NCBI GenBank assembly: GCA_009746045.1
Contig: RPFO01000041.1
Location: 1,474,783-1,538,782, forward strand
Source: Mesostigma viride
Lineage: Eukaryota; Streptophyta; Mesostigmatophyceae; Mesostigmatales; Mesostigmataceae
Reading direction: 5' to 3'
DNA: 64,000 bases
A program made the translations under genes and the position numbers. Numbering within the stretch: the stretch's first letter is position 1; each line of letters starts with the position of its first letter. The notes beneath the pieces were generated by a model that was given only the letters and a program-made list of their open reading frames with translations, was not told the DNA's origin and searched no databases. This document shows, piece by piece, positions 1-11,500 of this stretch.

Positions 1-356
1 CACCATGCATAACTAGATACAGTCCTGCTTAAATGTGTACCATCTACCGTAGAAATCCCCTGTTGTGTTGGGCTGTGTGTCCTCCCTGTGCAGCCGTACA
101 AGCCGGTCGCCCACCCACATGCACGCATCATTCCTGCAACCGCCCCGTTGGGCACATGCGCAGTAGCCACCGCTGGGCTAATGGCCCCTACCACATAATT
201 CACGGCCCCTTCCAGTTGTCGGGTGCAACCGAGCACTCTACCTTATTGCTGCTGGATGCAACAGGCACCACGCAAGGCTGGGAGCGGCACCATCGGCACG
301 TGTGTTGTGCTATGGGAACCGATGCATGCCAAGACAAATGTTTCAAGGGGACCCAC

Positions 357-536
357 CTCCGCCTCCTCCGCAGCGGCCGCCTCCTCTGCTGCCTTCGCCG
401 CGGCATCCTTCTCCTCCTTGGTCTCCGCGCCGCCGTCTTTGCCGGATGCGGCACCATCGGCGGCGGCTGCGTTGCCCTCCCCATCCTTGGCCGTGCTTGC
501 GTCGGATGCGTCGCCCGCCGGGGCAGCTCCCGCCGC
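357..536 (-). CDS. CFAP44: CFAP44 exon 8 (Ala/Glu/Lys-rich linker)
   Basis: Sixty codons of low-complexity linker: [20 protein letters not shown], then [20 protein letters not shown]. Acceptor GGCATGCAG and donor GAG|GTGGGT keep phase 0 with exon 7. Composition, not homology, supports it, so it is the least certain exon. Positions 1-356 hold no further recognisable exon and are read as intron. Confidence 0.62.
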
Positions 537-3500
537 CTGCATGCCACACACGTGCGCCATAGTTGGAACCGAGAGGCCAGGGGAGGGCGGCAGGGAGCAT
601 GGATACCTGAGTTTGCTCTGCCGGCATTGATGGCTTGGCAATGCAACCATGTTGCCAGTATCTGGATCCAAATGTCCACATACCTCGCACCAGCACACCT
701 TCCTCTCCAGGCAAAGATCCCGAGACAGCCTGCGAACCTTCCAGCTGTGTGGCATCAAACTACCCGGCGCCTTCCAACCACACCGTTGGATCATGCCAGG
801 ACAAGGCTAGAGCCATGGTCAGCAGCACATGTGCTGCATTGGTCCATTCAAACTTTTCGCAGATGAAAAGGCACCAAGTGAATATAACAGAAGCGAGTGG
901 GATGGCACACGGGCTCGGAAAGGGGTAATTTTGTGCCCAGGGTGTGCCCAGGGACCAGAACCCTGCAGAAAGGCAACCAGTGGCCCCAACGACAGAAACG
1001 GCAACGCAGCCTTCCTCACCTGCCCATCCTGGCCCGGTGCTGCAGGCCCCCCCGCGCCGCCCTCGCCTGCCTTCTTATGTGCGGCTGTGGCGGCCTCCGC
1101 CTCCGCCTCCTGCGTGGCGGCCGACTTGGCCTTCTTGGCCTTCTTGGGCAGCTTGGGCAGGACAAAGTTGTACATCTGCATCTCGACCAGGATGTGGAAG
1201 GTGGACGTCACGTTCGCCGAGGAGGCTGCGGGGGGCAGGGATGACACGTTACGGGCACACAGAGGGCAGGAGGGAGGCCCGACCAAAAAGAGGGCAGTGG
1301 GGGGGGTCAGCAAAGGGCAGGGGGGGAGCGCGCAAGGGCGAGGGGTTAATGCAACCAGTAGCTGGCTTATTTGGCCACTAAAGCACCCGTGTGCCACAGG
1401 CTGTGCCAAACAAGGACCAGCTGTTCAAACTGTAGGGCAGGATGTGGCTGTGGGAGGGGGCATGATGTGGTGACAGCTCATCAATGCTCAGTAACACACG
1501 CCTCGTGCTCATCAAGCAGGAGCCTGACACTGCCAGGCTAGCACAAGCCTGCTCCGTTGGCTCCCCTCAACTACCAAGTTCCCATCCAGCTAAAGACTGA
1601 GAAAAGGCTCGCCCAAGAACGGAACCCAGTGCATCCCTGACAAGTACCACTTACAGGGTCGTGACAGGCGGAGGATGTCCCCCCCCGCGCACCCAACGAG
1701 CAGCCACTGCGAGTTGCGCGACCATTCCATGCACGTGGCCTCAGATGGCAGCTTGACAAACCTGCGGGGGGCGCGCACAACCCAGGGGATGCAGGGCACA
1801 CACGCGATGGCTGCAGGCATGGGACGGGTCAACACGTGGGTGGTACTGGTCGCCAGCCAAAAAAGTCAATGACTCGTCACGGGAGCGTTGACCCCCTGCC
1901 TGATGCGCACATGCCCTCCGGCATCTCTTGAGGGAGGGGAAGGGGGAAGAGAAAGAATTATGGCAGGTCATCAACGCAAGTTATGGCCACATACCTCCCC
2001 TTCAAAATCTACCCATGGCTCAAGGAACAAAAGATGTCAGGGCCGGGCAAGTGAAATAAAATTTGCACAGGTTTACTTGTTCCTACTATACATGGATGGC
2101 GTGCTGCCATACACATGCAGCTTCATTAGACTGGCACTGCCAATTCTCATCTTCTCAGCCCTTCTTTTCATATTCTAGGCTGCCAAGAGCATGCATGAAC
2201 TAGCATTTTTGGAAGCTTGAATTGTTACTAAGTTAATCTAACAAAGACAGGGCGAGTCTCTTAGAACAGCAACCATGGGCTCCTTTACACATCCCACATT
2301 CCTTGGCCATCCATTTCTCAAGTCTCACAGAAATGTCACTAAGTTGAGCAGCAGAGAATACTCTTTAACATATGCTGTAAGCCACATAGTCTCGCATTAT
2401 ATACTGACTGAGCATGGCACGGCATTTTGACGCAAGCACCACCACCACACATCGCCCTATGCCCTTGAAACTGGCAAAATCGCCCCAGCATCTACTTTAC
2501 AGATTGCCCGATGAGCACGCTGCGGTGCAAGACATCCGCGGCACCCACGCACCCGATGGGGCCAAAGCTCTTCTTGGTGTCCAGGAAGAAGATGGTGCGG
2601 TCTTGGGACCCTGACGCCAGGATCATGCTGTCGGGCGACATTGAGATGCAGGTGATGGCGGCCTGCTTATGACACCGCGGTGGACGGAACACGGGCAGGC
2701 AGAGATTGGGTAATTGCATGCACTGGTGCGGTTAACAAACCAAACAAGGTGCATCGTTGGCACACCTATGTCACTAGGCGCCGATGCGCCGGCTGTCTCC
2801 GCGAGAGACGACCCCTGCGCGAAGTTTGTCCCATATTGTCACCGGAGGCACTACTTCGCTCCTCGGGAAGAGGATATGCCATGGGATGAGACAGGATGGC
2901 AACATGGAACAAACAGCCAGGCGCTTCCTGCGCAAGCAAGGACCTGCAAACTTGTCTGCCACCCACAGCTTGCGGCCGCGATGAGAGTCGGGTGTCTCCT
3001 TTGATGGGGGTGCCTGAGTCTTGGTGAGGTGTCCACTCATAGATCCATCCGTCACCCCCTGCTACAGCACTCGTCTCCCCTGCCCCTCCCCTGCCTGCTC
3101 CCCTATCTACATCCAGATCTCCCCACACACATTCCATACAACAGACACAGACACAGACACACACAAACGCACATCCCACTTGCGCACCCACCTTGTGTGG
3201 CTTGACCACGTGCACCAGCTTCCACTGGTCCATGCAGCGCAGCATCACGCGCAGCACGCCGTCAGCAAACCCCGCCGCCACTGTGCGCGCAAAGGGGTCA
3301 AACATCCTCGGCAGCCACAGCAAGCATGTGGCGCCGCCGGGCGCGCCGCAGGGGAAGCGCCGGTTGAACAACGTCTTGCGCTCGCGGTAGGCGGTCAGCC
3401 GCACCGAACCATCGCTGCTGCAGCTGGCGGCAAAGTGGTTGAGGGGGCTCGCGGCCACCGCGTTGATGCTGCCTGCGTGGCACTCGAGCAGCACCTGCGT

Positions 3501-6500
3501 CTCAAAGCTGGGCAGGTTCACGCGCAGCAGCGCGCCGGCCTCGTCCTGCACGATCCAGTGGTCCTGCAGGCGCAGCAGTTGCTTGATGCGCACGCCGGGC
3601 CCCAGGCACACGCTGTGCAGAGGCTCCATCTCAAAGCGGGGCAGGTCGTCCGTGGTGTCGGCCGCGTCGATCGCCTGGAGGGGGCATGTTGGGGGCGCCG
3701 GTGGGGTATGCAGCGGTGGGGTGTAAAGCGATGGGTGAAAAGGAGCCCAGCCATGTGGGCACAGAGGTATGGCCGCAGGCGTCAACAAGATGCAGTCGCA
3801 GGCATGGATGCCACACAGGGGGCAAGGGTACTCAATAGGTGAGCGGGTGCAGTTGATGTGCAGGTATGTGCCTGGGACCATGAAGTCTAGCATGATCTCA
3901 AGCAGCTTTATTCGCGCATAGTCCAGCCCATTGAAAAGCGCTTACAAAAAGCTCCAGGAGGTACTTGGGGGAAACAGCCAAGTCCGTGTAGGTAACAACC
4001 AATACTACATGGGTGATCCCTTTCGCCACCTGTTAACATTCCCTTAGTGCTTACGCCACAGCTGCCGGTCGCCACTCACGTCGAGGTCCCAGTGGTGCAC
4101 GTATCCGTCCACGCCGGCGGTGACGATGGCTTGCTCCGTGCGGTCGAGCACCACCTCCTCGATCAGCCCCACGTGGCAAGGCACGCCACCCGTGCGCGTG
4201 ACCTGAGTCTTGATCAGCCCGCCGTCCCAGATGAGCAGCACGCCGCTCTCGGTGCCCGACACCACCTTGCCGTCGGGCAGCTCCGCGTACGCGCTGATGT
4301 CCGACAGCTCCACGCTACCGTATTTGCCCAGTTGGCCCTGGCGTGTGTGTGTGTGGTGGGGGGGGGTTAACGAGATGTAAGAACAGGGGAAGTGCGTCCA
4401 ACTCAGGTGGGCCAGCATGTGCACGCATGCGTGACGGTCTTCGATGCTCTAGCCTTAATGTGTGTCTTTGTGTGTACTGCCATCCGATGGATGTGATGTA
4501 TCGTTTTAAAAGGCAGACTCAAGGCACCCACATCACCAGGGATGCCGCCCTCTTCCCACACACATGACAAATCATGCATCGCCTGGTACAGAATATGGAA
4601 CACAATGAACAGGACATCGGCCATCGGCCAAAGCAGCCTATGTATGACCATATGGCTATAGCCGTTAGGCTCCTCTTAACCAACATAAAGCAGGGGCAGA
4701 GGAAAACGAGGGGGCAGCGAATGTGGGTGCCTTGACCTCCTGCATTCTCCTCATCATATCGGCTCTTAACTGCTGGCCATCAGATACCTACCAACCCAGC
4801 GTCCTCACGGGCCACAGTAGCAACGCTCCTATCCCATCCCATGGGTTCTAGCCCACGCCTCTCCGCACCCTGCCACCTGGCGTGCCTCACCTGCAGCTTG
4901 AGCCCCGTGAAGGTGGTGGCCATCTTCCAAAACCGGATGTGGCCCGTGCCGCTGCTGGTGAGCTGGCCGGGGAAGAACTCGGAGAAGGAGACGCGGAAGA
5001 CCTCCTGGCTGAACGCCTTGGACCGCAGGATGATGGCCTCCTCCTCCCAGCGCCACAGGGTCAGCCAGTAGTCGGGGTAGGAGCCCACCTGGGTGGGCAG
5101 CAATGCCAGCCAGGGTGCGGCGGGGGAGGGACGCATGCATGCAGGGACAGCACGTCAGCAAGCGCTCCGCCGTCCATCCACAGGAAAAGCTGGGGGATGC
5201 GTTGTTTTCATCCACCCCCCGGCGCTGAGTGAAGGGATCGATATTTGAGGGTCCTGCCATACGGTAGACAGCCAGGGTTCCCCAGTAGGCGTGCGTGCAT
5301 GCCGCCTGGCCATGTGTACTTACTCTGTGTGCATGCAAACTCTGTGCAAACTTATTCAGTGTGGCTAGGGGGACCGGAATGGATGCATGCCAAGGCAAAG
5401 GTAGACAAGCAGATGTGGAAGACAAGTGGACCCATCTCGGGAAAGAATGCATGCATGATGATCCATGCAGGCAGAAAGCCCATGGTTAGACACCTGCTTG
5501 GGCCACTTAAGGCCACCGTGCTTGCTGGAGCACGCGCCTTGCCTGGAGGATGGACTGGCGCCAAGCTCATGCCGTGGTGTTCACCAGCCTGCACCAGCAG
5601 CACTGCCCATTTCCCTTGACCGCTGTGCAGCCTATAGCCTCCCACCTGGCTCGCCTGGCTGAGCTGCTCCCACAAGGCTAGATGCATGGCAAGGCAATTG
5701 AAAGTAACAAAGTGCATTCCCTACCATGGGGCGTGCATTACATGTGCTACATGCTCGGGCTGCCAACAGGTGACGTTCACTTTCATTGGGGTTGACCACA
5801 TGGCATGCAAGGGAAGTAAAGACGGTCATCGCACTCAGGCCGTTAGTTTCCTGACCTCAATGCCCATGCTACCTCGCTCCACGGCATGACTGTGCTGTGC
5901 AGGCGGCTACCCAGCTGGTCCAGCGGAATGTCAGGGTCCATTTGCGACCTTATGTACTATTAAAATGCTAGCTCGCATGTGCTACATCTTGTTGAATACA
6001 ACGTCATGTCAACTGCCACCCCCCAACGCCGCCTACCGTCGCGAGCGCGTCCCCGCTGGTGTTGAAGACAGCGGCGCTGTACGCGCGCTCCGTGCCGTCG
6101 CGCAGGATCTTGAGGATCTTGAGCCCTGGATAGCTGTAGATGTACACGTTGGGGCTGGCCCCCTTCTCACACACGGCAAAGTACTTGCGCGAGGGGTGCA
6201 CCGCCACCGCGCCGATGCCCCCACCATCCAGCGAGGCGATGTAGGTGGAGCTCATGCCGATTAGGTCCAGGATGTGCAGCTGGCAGCCGGACACGTGCAG
6301 CAGCACCTCGGGCGCTATGTAGTGCACGTTGTTGCGGCGCGAAACCTCCAGACCAAACGAGTGGTGGATGGACACCGTGGTGGGCGGCAGCTCACTCTCC
6401 CCTGGCACACGCGTGAAGGCCGCGGGGTCGTACGTGCCGTCCTCTAGAAGGCCCAGCTTGGTGGTCACCACGGGGGGGGAACCAGGGGGGGCGCCACCAG

Positions 6501-7296
6501 CAGTTGTTGCTGGAGCTATGTCTGTGCTGCTGGTCGCTGCGGCGGGCTCATCGGGAGGCGTTGAGGAGGGTTCATCCGAGGCAGCGAGGGCCGCTGATGG
6601 TCCTCCGTCTTGCCCCTCTACCGCTTCATTCGGTGAAGCATCCAAAGCCGCAGATGGGCCTCCAATTAGCCCCTCTACAGGCTCACTTGATAGAGCATCA
6701 GGTATCACAGACGGTGCTCCATCTAGAAACTCCACAGAGTCAGTTGGCACATCTGACATGGATGATGTAACCGCCACGGATTCTGCGGTGTCAAAACCGA
6801 TCGTTGAAGGTGGTTTGATTTGTTCAGCGGCTGCAGAGGATTCAGCCGTCGAAGTTGCAGCAGAATCATCGCCAGGCGTTTCTGGTGCGCCAAGGGCTCT
6901 AGGTACTTCGCCAAGTGATTCAGCAAGCCTTGTGTCGCTTGCGTCGGCTTCCACCGTCGTTGATTCGGCAGTGTGGCTGGCTGGTCCCTCATTCGCCTCC
7001 GAAGTTTGGGGCTCAGAAGGTTGGGCATTGCTGTCAGCCTCCGCTAGGCTTACCGGGGAGGCAGCTGCTGCTCGTTCGTCTGCACTATCTGGTGCTGACC
7101 CCGGCTCGTCCGCTGTGACATGCCCGCCTTCAGCCGGGCTGTCCTCAGCGGCATTACCCGCCGGCTCAGCCAGCTGAGCTCCTCCATTATCCTCGTCCTC
7201 TCCAGGACTCAGCCCTGGCTCACCAGCTGCTCCTTGGTCGTCCGGGATGGCATCGGGCCCAGGCGGGTTATTACTCACAAGTTCCTGCTCCTCCAT
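357..7296 (-). CDS. CFAP44: CFAP44 (FAP44/WDR52) axonemal WD-repeat protein, N-terminal part, eight exons
   Basis: CFAP44 is, with CFAP43, part of the tether complex that links the motor domain of the I1/f inner-arm dynein to the ciliary doublet. Proposed exons on the reverse strand: 7296-6037, 5088-4891, 4337-4080, 3674-3192, 2665-2553, 1761-1655, 1225-1020 and 536-357. All junctions keep the reading phase and total 2805 nt (935 codons). Family hallmarks in order: [131 protein letters not shown]. Donors include GTGCGT (exon 5) and GTAAGT (exon 6). The start is the first ATG of the 5' exon, opposite the next gene. The coiled-coil C-terminal part of the family lies beyond the left edge. Family identity is firm; exact junctions, especially the exon 5 acceptor (2665 or 2662), are inferred. 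Confidence 0.87.
1020..1225 (-). CDS. CFAP44: CFAP44 exon 7 (end of propeller and charged linker)
   Basis: Starts with two bases that complete a Ser codon, then [20 protein letters not shown], the conserved end of the propeller region, followed by a Lys/Ala/Glu-rich linker ([20 protein letters not shown]). Donor CAG|GTGAGG, phase 0. Confidence 0.78.
1655..1761 (-). CDS. CFAP44: CFAP44 exon 6 (WD-propeller)
   Basis: Encodes [19 protein letters not shown] then [16 protein letters not shown]. Acceptor CCCCGCAG, donor GTAAGT; enters in phase 2 and leaves in phase 1, matching its neighbours. Confidence 0.82.
2553..2665 (-). CDS. CFAP44: CFAP44 exon 5 (WD-propeller)
   Basis: Encodes [20 protein letters not shown] followed by [18 protein letters not shown]. 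The donor is chosen as GG|GTGCGT because it leaves phase 2 and joins to exon 6 as the family-typical P-I-G-F-V-K-L-P. A later GTGGGT would break the frame. The acceptor may be three bases further in (2662). Confidence 0.8.
3192..3674 (-). CDS. CFAP44: CFAP44 exon 4 (WD-propeller)
   Basis: One hundred and sixty-one codons from [20 protein letters not shown] to [11 protein letters not shown]. Contains [20 protein letters not shown] and [10 protein letters not shown], typical of the second propeller of CFAP44. Acceptor CCCTCCAG, donor AAG|GTGGGT. An open frame runs on into both introns without stops, so the splice signals, not the ORF ends, define this exon. Confidence 0.84.
4080..4337 (-). CDS. 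CFAP44: CFAP44 exon 3 (WD-propeller)
   Basis: Eighty-six codons containing [20 protein letters not shown], the [16 protein letters not shown] blade and [13 protein letters not shown]. Acceptor at the end of an AC-rich tract, donor GAC|GTGAGT, phase 0 throughout. Confidence 0.87.
4891..5088 (-). CDS. CFAP44: CFAP44 exon 2 (WD-propeller)
   Basis: Sixty-six codons, from [20 protein letters not shown] to the motif [19 protein letters not shown]. Preceded by a CCACCCAG acceptor and followed by a CAG|GTGAGG donor, phase 0 at both ends. This is one of the most conserved stretches of CFAP44 and fixes the gene identity. Confidence 0.88.
6037..7296 (-). CDS. CFAP44: CFAP44 exon 1: acidic low-complexity extension plus first WD-propeller blades
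   Basis: This 420-codon exon starts with [20 protein letters not shown] and continues for about 300 residues rich in Ala, Ser, Pro, Glu and Asp before the conserved propeller begins near [12 protein letters not shown]. The extension includes a small internal repeat: [20 protein letters not shown] resembles the next stretch, [20 protein letters not shown]. It ends at codons D-A-L-A-T just before a GTAGGC donor; the next exon resumes with V-G-S-Y-P-D. Disordered acidic N-termini occur in CFAP43/44-type proteins, but a length near 300 residues cannot be compared here. Confidence 0.85.
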
Positions 7297-8549
7297 CGAC
7301 GGTAATGGCCAATTAACTGGACATGTCTGGAAACTAGGACTGGCTGTACTTCCCAGTCGCTTCCATCGTGATAGATGGCAGTGGTGACCTTATGGGTAGC
7401 TGCAATCGCGATGAAGGTTTAGCCCTCGAATATACGCCATGCTGCAAAATTCCGCTGCAAAATGATGTGCAGAAATTCACCCTGTCCCTCTAATTTACGA
7501 ACGTTGAGGCATCGACCTGCGCGGCAGGGTTCTCTAAATATACTATTTACCTGTCGCTGAATCCTCTAACATAAAATAAATAATGCACGCACTGCAATTG
7601 CGGGCTGTTGTTCGAGGGATATTAATTGTTCATCGCGGCATTCGTTCACAGAAATAGACCATAGCCACAATACTACTGTACCGTACATAGAGTTCCTCAC
7701 GTCTCAGGCGCTGGGTCCCTGGACGAACTATGTATGCCACGGACCTCGCCATGTAAGTGATCTACTGTACAGTACTGTACAGCAACCGTCGTGCGATCGA
7801 TTGCTAGGATAAGATACACCCCGTTGTGAACTCACGCGAAGGTATCCGATGATGCAACCGTCCATGTCCCAGTGCCCCGATAGTACCACCGATACTAAAT
7901 ATATCCGGCCCTCGGCCACTATAGATTCTCTGCTACCCATGTGCGGCGTGGGACACAACAACAACAACAACAACAACAACAACAGTTCAGGTCCTAAGTT
8001 TTCTGCATGTTCCCATCAGCTGCTATCTACAGTGCCGTAAGCGGAACCGCCCACACAACAACAACAGTAACCGTCAGAAAACGGCGCCGCGCCAAACCTT
8101 GACAACTCGTCATACCGACAGTTTCTGCAGCACGAACTTCCATACGGCCATTCGTGGCCTGAGCAGTGAGCTGCAGTGAGCATTGGCGCCATTCCGACGT
8201 CTGCGATGCGTGCCCTCGACTATCGTGTGCGTGGCCTGGTGGCCTCTGCCCTGGCGCCGCGCGTTTGTGGCTCTGCAACGCTGTTGTGTTGACAGCGAGA
8301 AGTTACCAGCGCAGATCCACTGCGTCCGGCGAATACGCGGTGCGCAGCGACTTGTCCACAGCATTTGTTTTTGGCGAAGCCAAGCAGGGGGACCATAGCC
8401 CATTAGACGTATTTATTGAGGCGCCGACAGGGGATATCGACCTGAACTTCTCGTTGGAAGGCATCCGTGCCATAGTGCGGTCAAGGCGCACATTATTCGG
8501 CGTTGTTTTATAGCTTCAAGGTTGCATCCTGCTATGAACTAGTGTCCAC
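7297..8549. promoter_or_regulatory. Shared 5' region between CFAP44 (-) and the MRH gene (+)
   Basis: The two host genes point away from each other with 1253 bp between their start codons, so this stretch must hold both promoters and 5' UTRs. No convincing TATA box was picked out for either gene. It includes an (AAC)n tract at 7955-7984. Short open frames here, including one at 8166-8513, have no family features and are taken as chance or UTR. Confidence 0.55.
7955..7984. repeat. (ACA)n microsatellite
   Basis: About ten uninterrupted ACA trinucleotides in the intergenic region between the two divergent host genes. Confidence 0.95.
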
Positions 8550-11500
8550 ATGGCAATGAAGACCATGCACGTAGTGGTCCACGCCATCGGCCTGATATTG
8601 ATTGCATGTGCAGTAATCCAACCGTGCGCCGCTCAGGCAATCGTACCTGACATATACGCACCGTGCAATTTTAAGTTGAGAGCACCGGATGGCTTTTATT
8701 ATGCGTACGACCTTGCTCGTCCTAGCACGAACTCTCCTTTAGGCGTCGTGAACCTGACTGGTGCCTACGTCATCGGAAGCACTGGCCCGTCGGCAGTGGG
8801 CAATACTACATGGTTCCAGATATGTCAAAATATGAAATTTTTGAGCCATTACCCTGACTGCGGGACCTCATGCCCTCAGGTAAGTGATCGGTATTCCAAA
8901 GGTGGCAGTCACTTCATCTCTGTTGAGGTCATGTTGGTCGTATTACTCGTCCTACTCGTTTGTCAACTTCGCGGCCAACCTCTTGGTTCAGTTAGGAGGT
9001 CGTGCTTATTTGTCTTGTTCGACAATCTGGAAAGCGAGCTTCGTGGAATATTATGACTGGTTTACAGTTGTGGCAAATTTCTTCGGGTTTGCCTAAGTTG
9101 ACTCGATAGTTCAAATGCTAGGGTTTGGACGTACATGTTTGTTTCGTGTCAGTTTGGTGCGGCTCAGGCATATGAACCGGCATGTATTTTTACTCTACTC
9201 TATCCCTTGTATTAAAGCGGTGTTTGTGGTAAGCTACATCATCTATGCGTCCTAGAATTGAAAGTTCGTGTTCAAGTCATTCTCAGACTTTTACAACAGA
9301 GGCAACTTGGGGCTATTGGTGGTTTACAGTGAGTAAGTGACGCCTAGTACTTGGCTATTGATGGTAGTTGTTGCATCGCCTGCCTTGTCTGATTTTGCTG
9401 ACCTTTTGTCTGTGTGGCTTGTGTGTATGTCGTGCTTTGTCGCCTGGCCTGTCATCTGCCTGTTGCCCCCCTTCCCTGGCTGCAGTCGTGTGGTGGCTCC
9501 ATGAGCTGTGGCCTGACCTGCTCAGGACTCCAGCACACACGCACGGCAGATGGTAAGCCCTATAATTGCCGCCGGGCATACTACTAGGTCATGTTTAATG
9601 AATGTGTGGGTTGTGGATATGTTTCTGTAGGGTGGGATAAGGAGGGGGTTATGGACGCGGAAGAGCTGACTAGGCCAGGTGGTACAGGAAGTTGATTTTG
9701 CCATGACGGATAGCAGTGGCTGGGCATGGCATGGCGGCACCATGCAGCAGTGGTGTATTCATGTCCAGTTGAAGTCAAGTGGCCAGCTGTAGCGAATGCT
9801 GCCCGGGGGTTCTAGCCAGTTACAGGAAATGCCACGCTTCCGGGAACTGTGCTCCATAGATTTTGCAGATGGACGAATGATTGGCCTGCACATCTGAGAC
9901 ATGCAGCCTTCAGCCAATGGGTTCTCACAGCTGGCCAGTTCACGGCACAGGCTCATGATTTGGAAATTTTAGTCAGCAGACTACAAGGGAGTGCTGTGCA
10001 GGGCATGACCTCTCTACCTGTGCATGTGCATTACCGTCATGTGTCACATCTTGGTTCCATTGCAGGCGTGGTGGCCTGCCGCACACTCAGCAAAATGAAG
10101 GGCATGGACATCAAGTTTCTGGGTAAGTGCAGCAATGCCTTGTGTTTGGAATGCGCAGCATTGTCTGGTACCTTGCATGGGCTGGAAGGGGGGTGTTCCA
10201 TACCCTGACACGTGCAGGCATACTTCTTTCATGTGGCTGTTGTTATTTGGAATTCTTAGTCAATATGATAGTCAATGTGCTAGTTTTGTTTTTTAGTTTT
10301 GAGCTTGTTTGTGTTTATTGCTGAGAACTTGCTTTTTTTTCAAATGTCGGATTCAATATTGCGGAGTCTCAGAGAAGGATTGTGTGTAGATGGAGGTGTG
10401 CACGTACAAGGCCTTGTTTTCTTCACCTAACACTCATGGTACACTATGTGCTGTTTGTGGGGAGTTAACGAGCATTAGCAATGTTACACACCGATTGCGT
10501 TCAACAGGAGCTTTACTTTTACGTGCTGGTTTTGCAAAAGATGTGTTGCTTTCTTGCCACTCGAACGTGCCGCATGCCGGTCTTTGTTTGTATCCTGAGC
10601 CTCCCCTTCCTAGAATGGGCTGGGTGTTGCACCCCAAAAGACCAGGTTGCCGGCTTGTGTTTGTTGCCCTCTATGCCCGAAGCGCTTCCAAGTTTGCCGC
10701 CTCCTTGAGCTGTAGAGCTTGGTCCTCATCTGTTGTCTGACTTGCTGTGCACCTGAGTGCTGCGGCTCCTCTTTGTGCTGCTTATGTGCAGACCCGACCA
10801 ACCCAGCCAAGGGCCTGTCTGTGAACATGAGCCACGGGGACAGCTTTGGCTGCCGCAGTGGCATGGCTCGGTCGCTCACCCTGCGCATCTTTTGCCGCAA
10901 GACAGGAATTATCCTGGTAGGTGGTGGTCAAGTTGGTATAAGCTGATGAACATGTGCCTCATCCCTGTGCGGTATGCAGGAGAAAGTTTGGTGATGGACA
11001 TTTCGGCGAATGGTTAACAAGTCTGCGTTATTGAAGCGTCTGCTCTTGTCGTTCTTCTAGAGAGATTCCGTTGTCATGCAGCTCATGATGCAAGCGCATT
11101 TGCCGTGTTGTGTTGTGCTACCTGCTGCAATCACGCGACAGGTTCTTTTTAATCACCTGATATCAGTATACCCAGTTTCTACTGTTATTCACCCTCTATA
11201 TAGCATCAGTTGGCACTGGGACCGTCATGCCGTAATGGGTTAATGCTGCATAGTTGGGGTTGCATCGGCACACATTTCTTGTGTTTCATTTTCCCAGGAA
11301 ACGCCAGCTGCTCCGCTAGTGCACATGTGTGTCAGCATACTTCCTGTGTGTGCATGCCATGTGTGCACAAAAGGATGCGGTCAAAACAGCTGGCCTGGAG
11401 TGCAGGGGGTGAGGCGCCTCCTCTGCTGAATAGCTTGGCCGTGGTGGTGTACATTAGCGTCGTGCACCTGCCTCCAGCTTGTTTTACTTACTTGCCAAGG

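Noticed and set aside
2766-3893. Single 375-codon reverse-strand gene
   Set aside because: It reads through two introns of CFAP44; only 3192-3674 shows conserved coding, with good splice sites at its ends.
6329-7177. Forward-strand ORF of 282 codons
   Set aside because: Antisense of CFAP44 exon 1; Ser/Ala-rich product is a mirror of the low-complexity exon with no family features.
8166-8513. 115-codon ORF just upstream of the MRH gene
   Set aside because: No domain, no codon pattern, and it lies in the expected 5' UTR/promoter.
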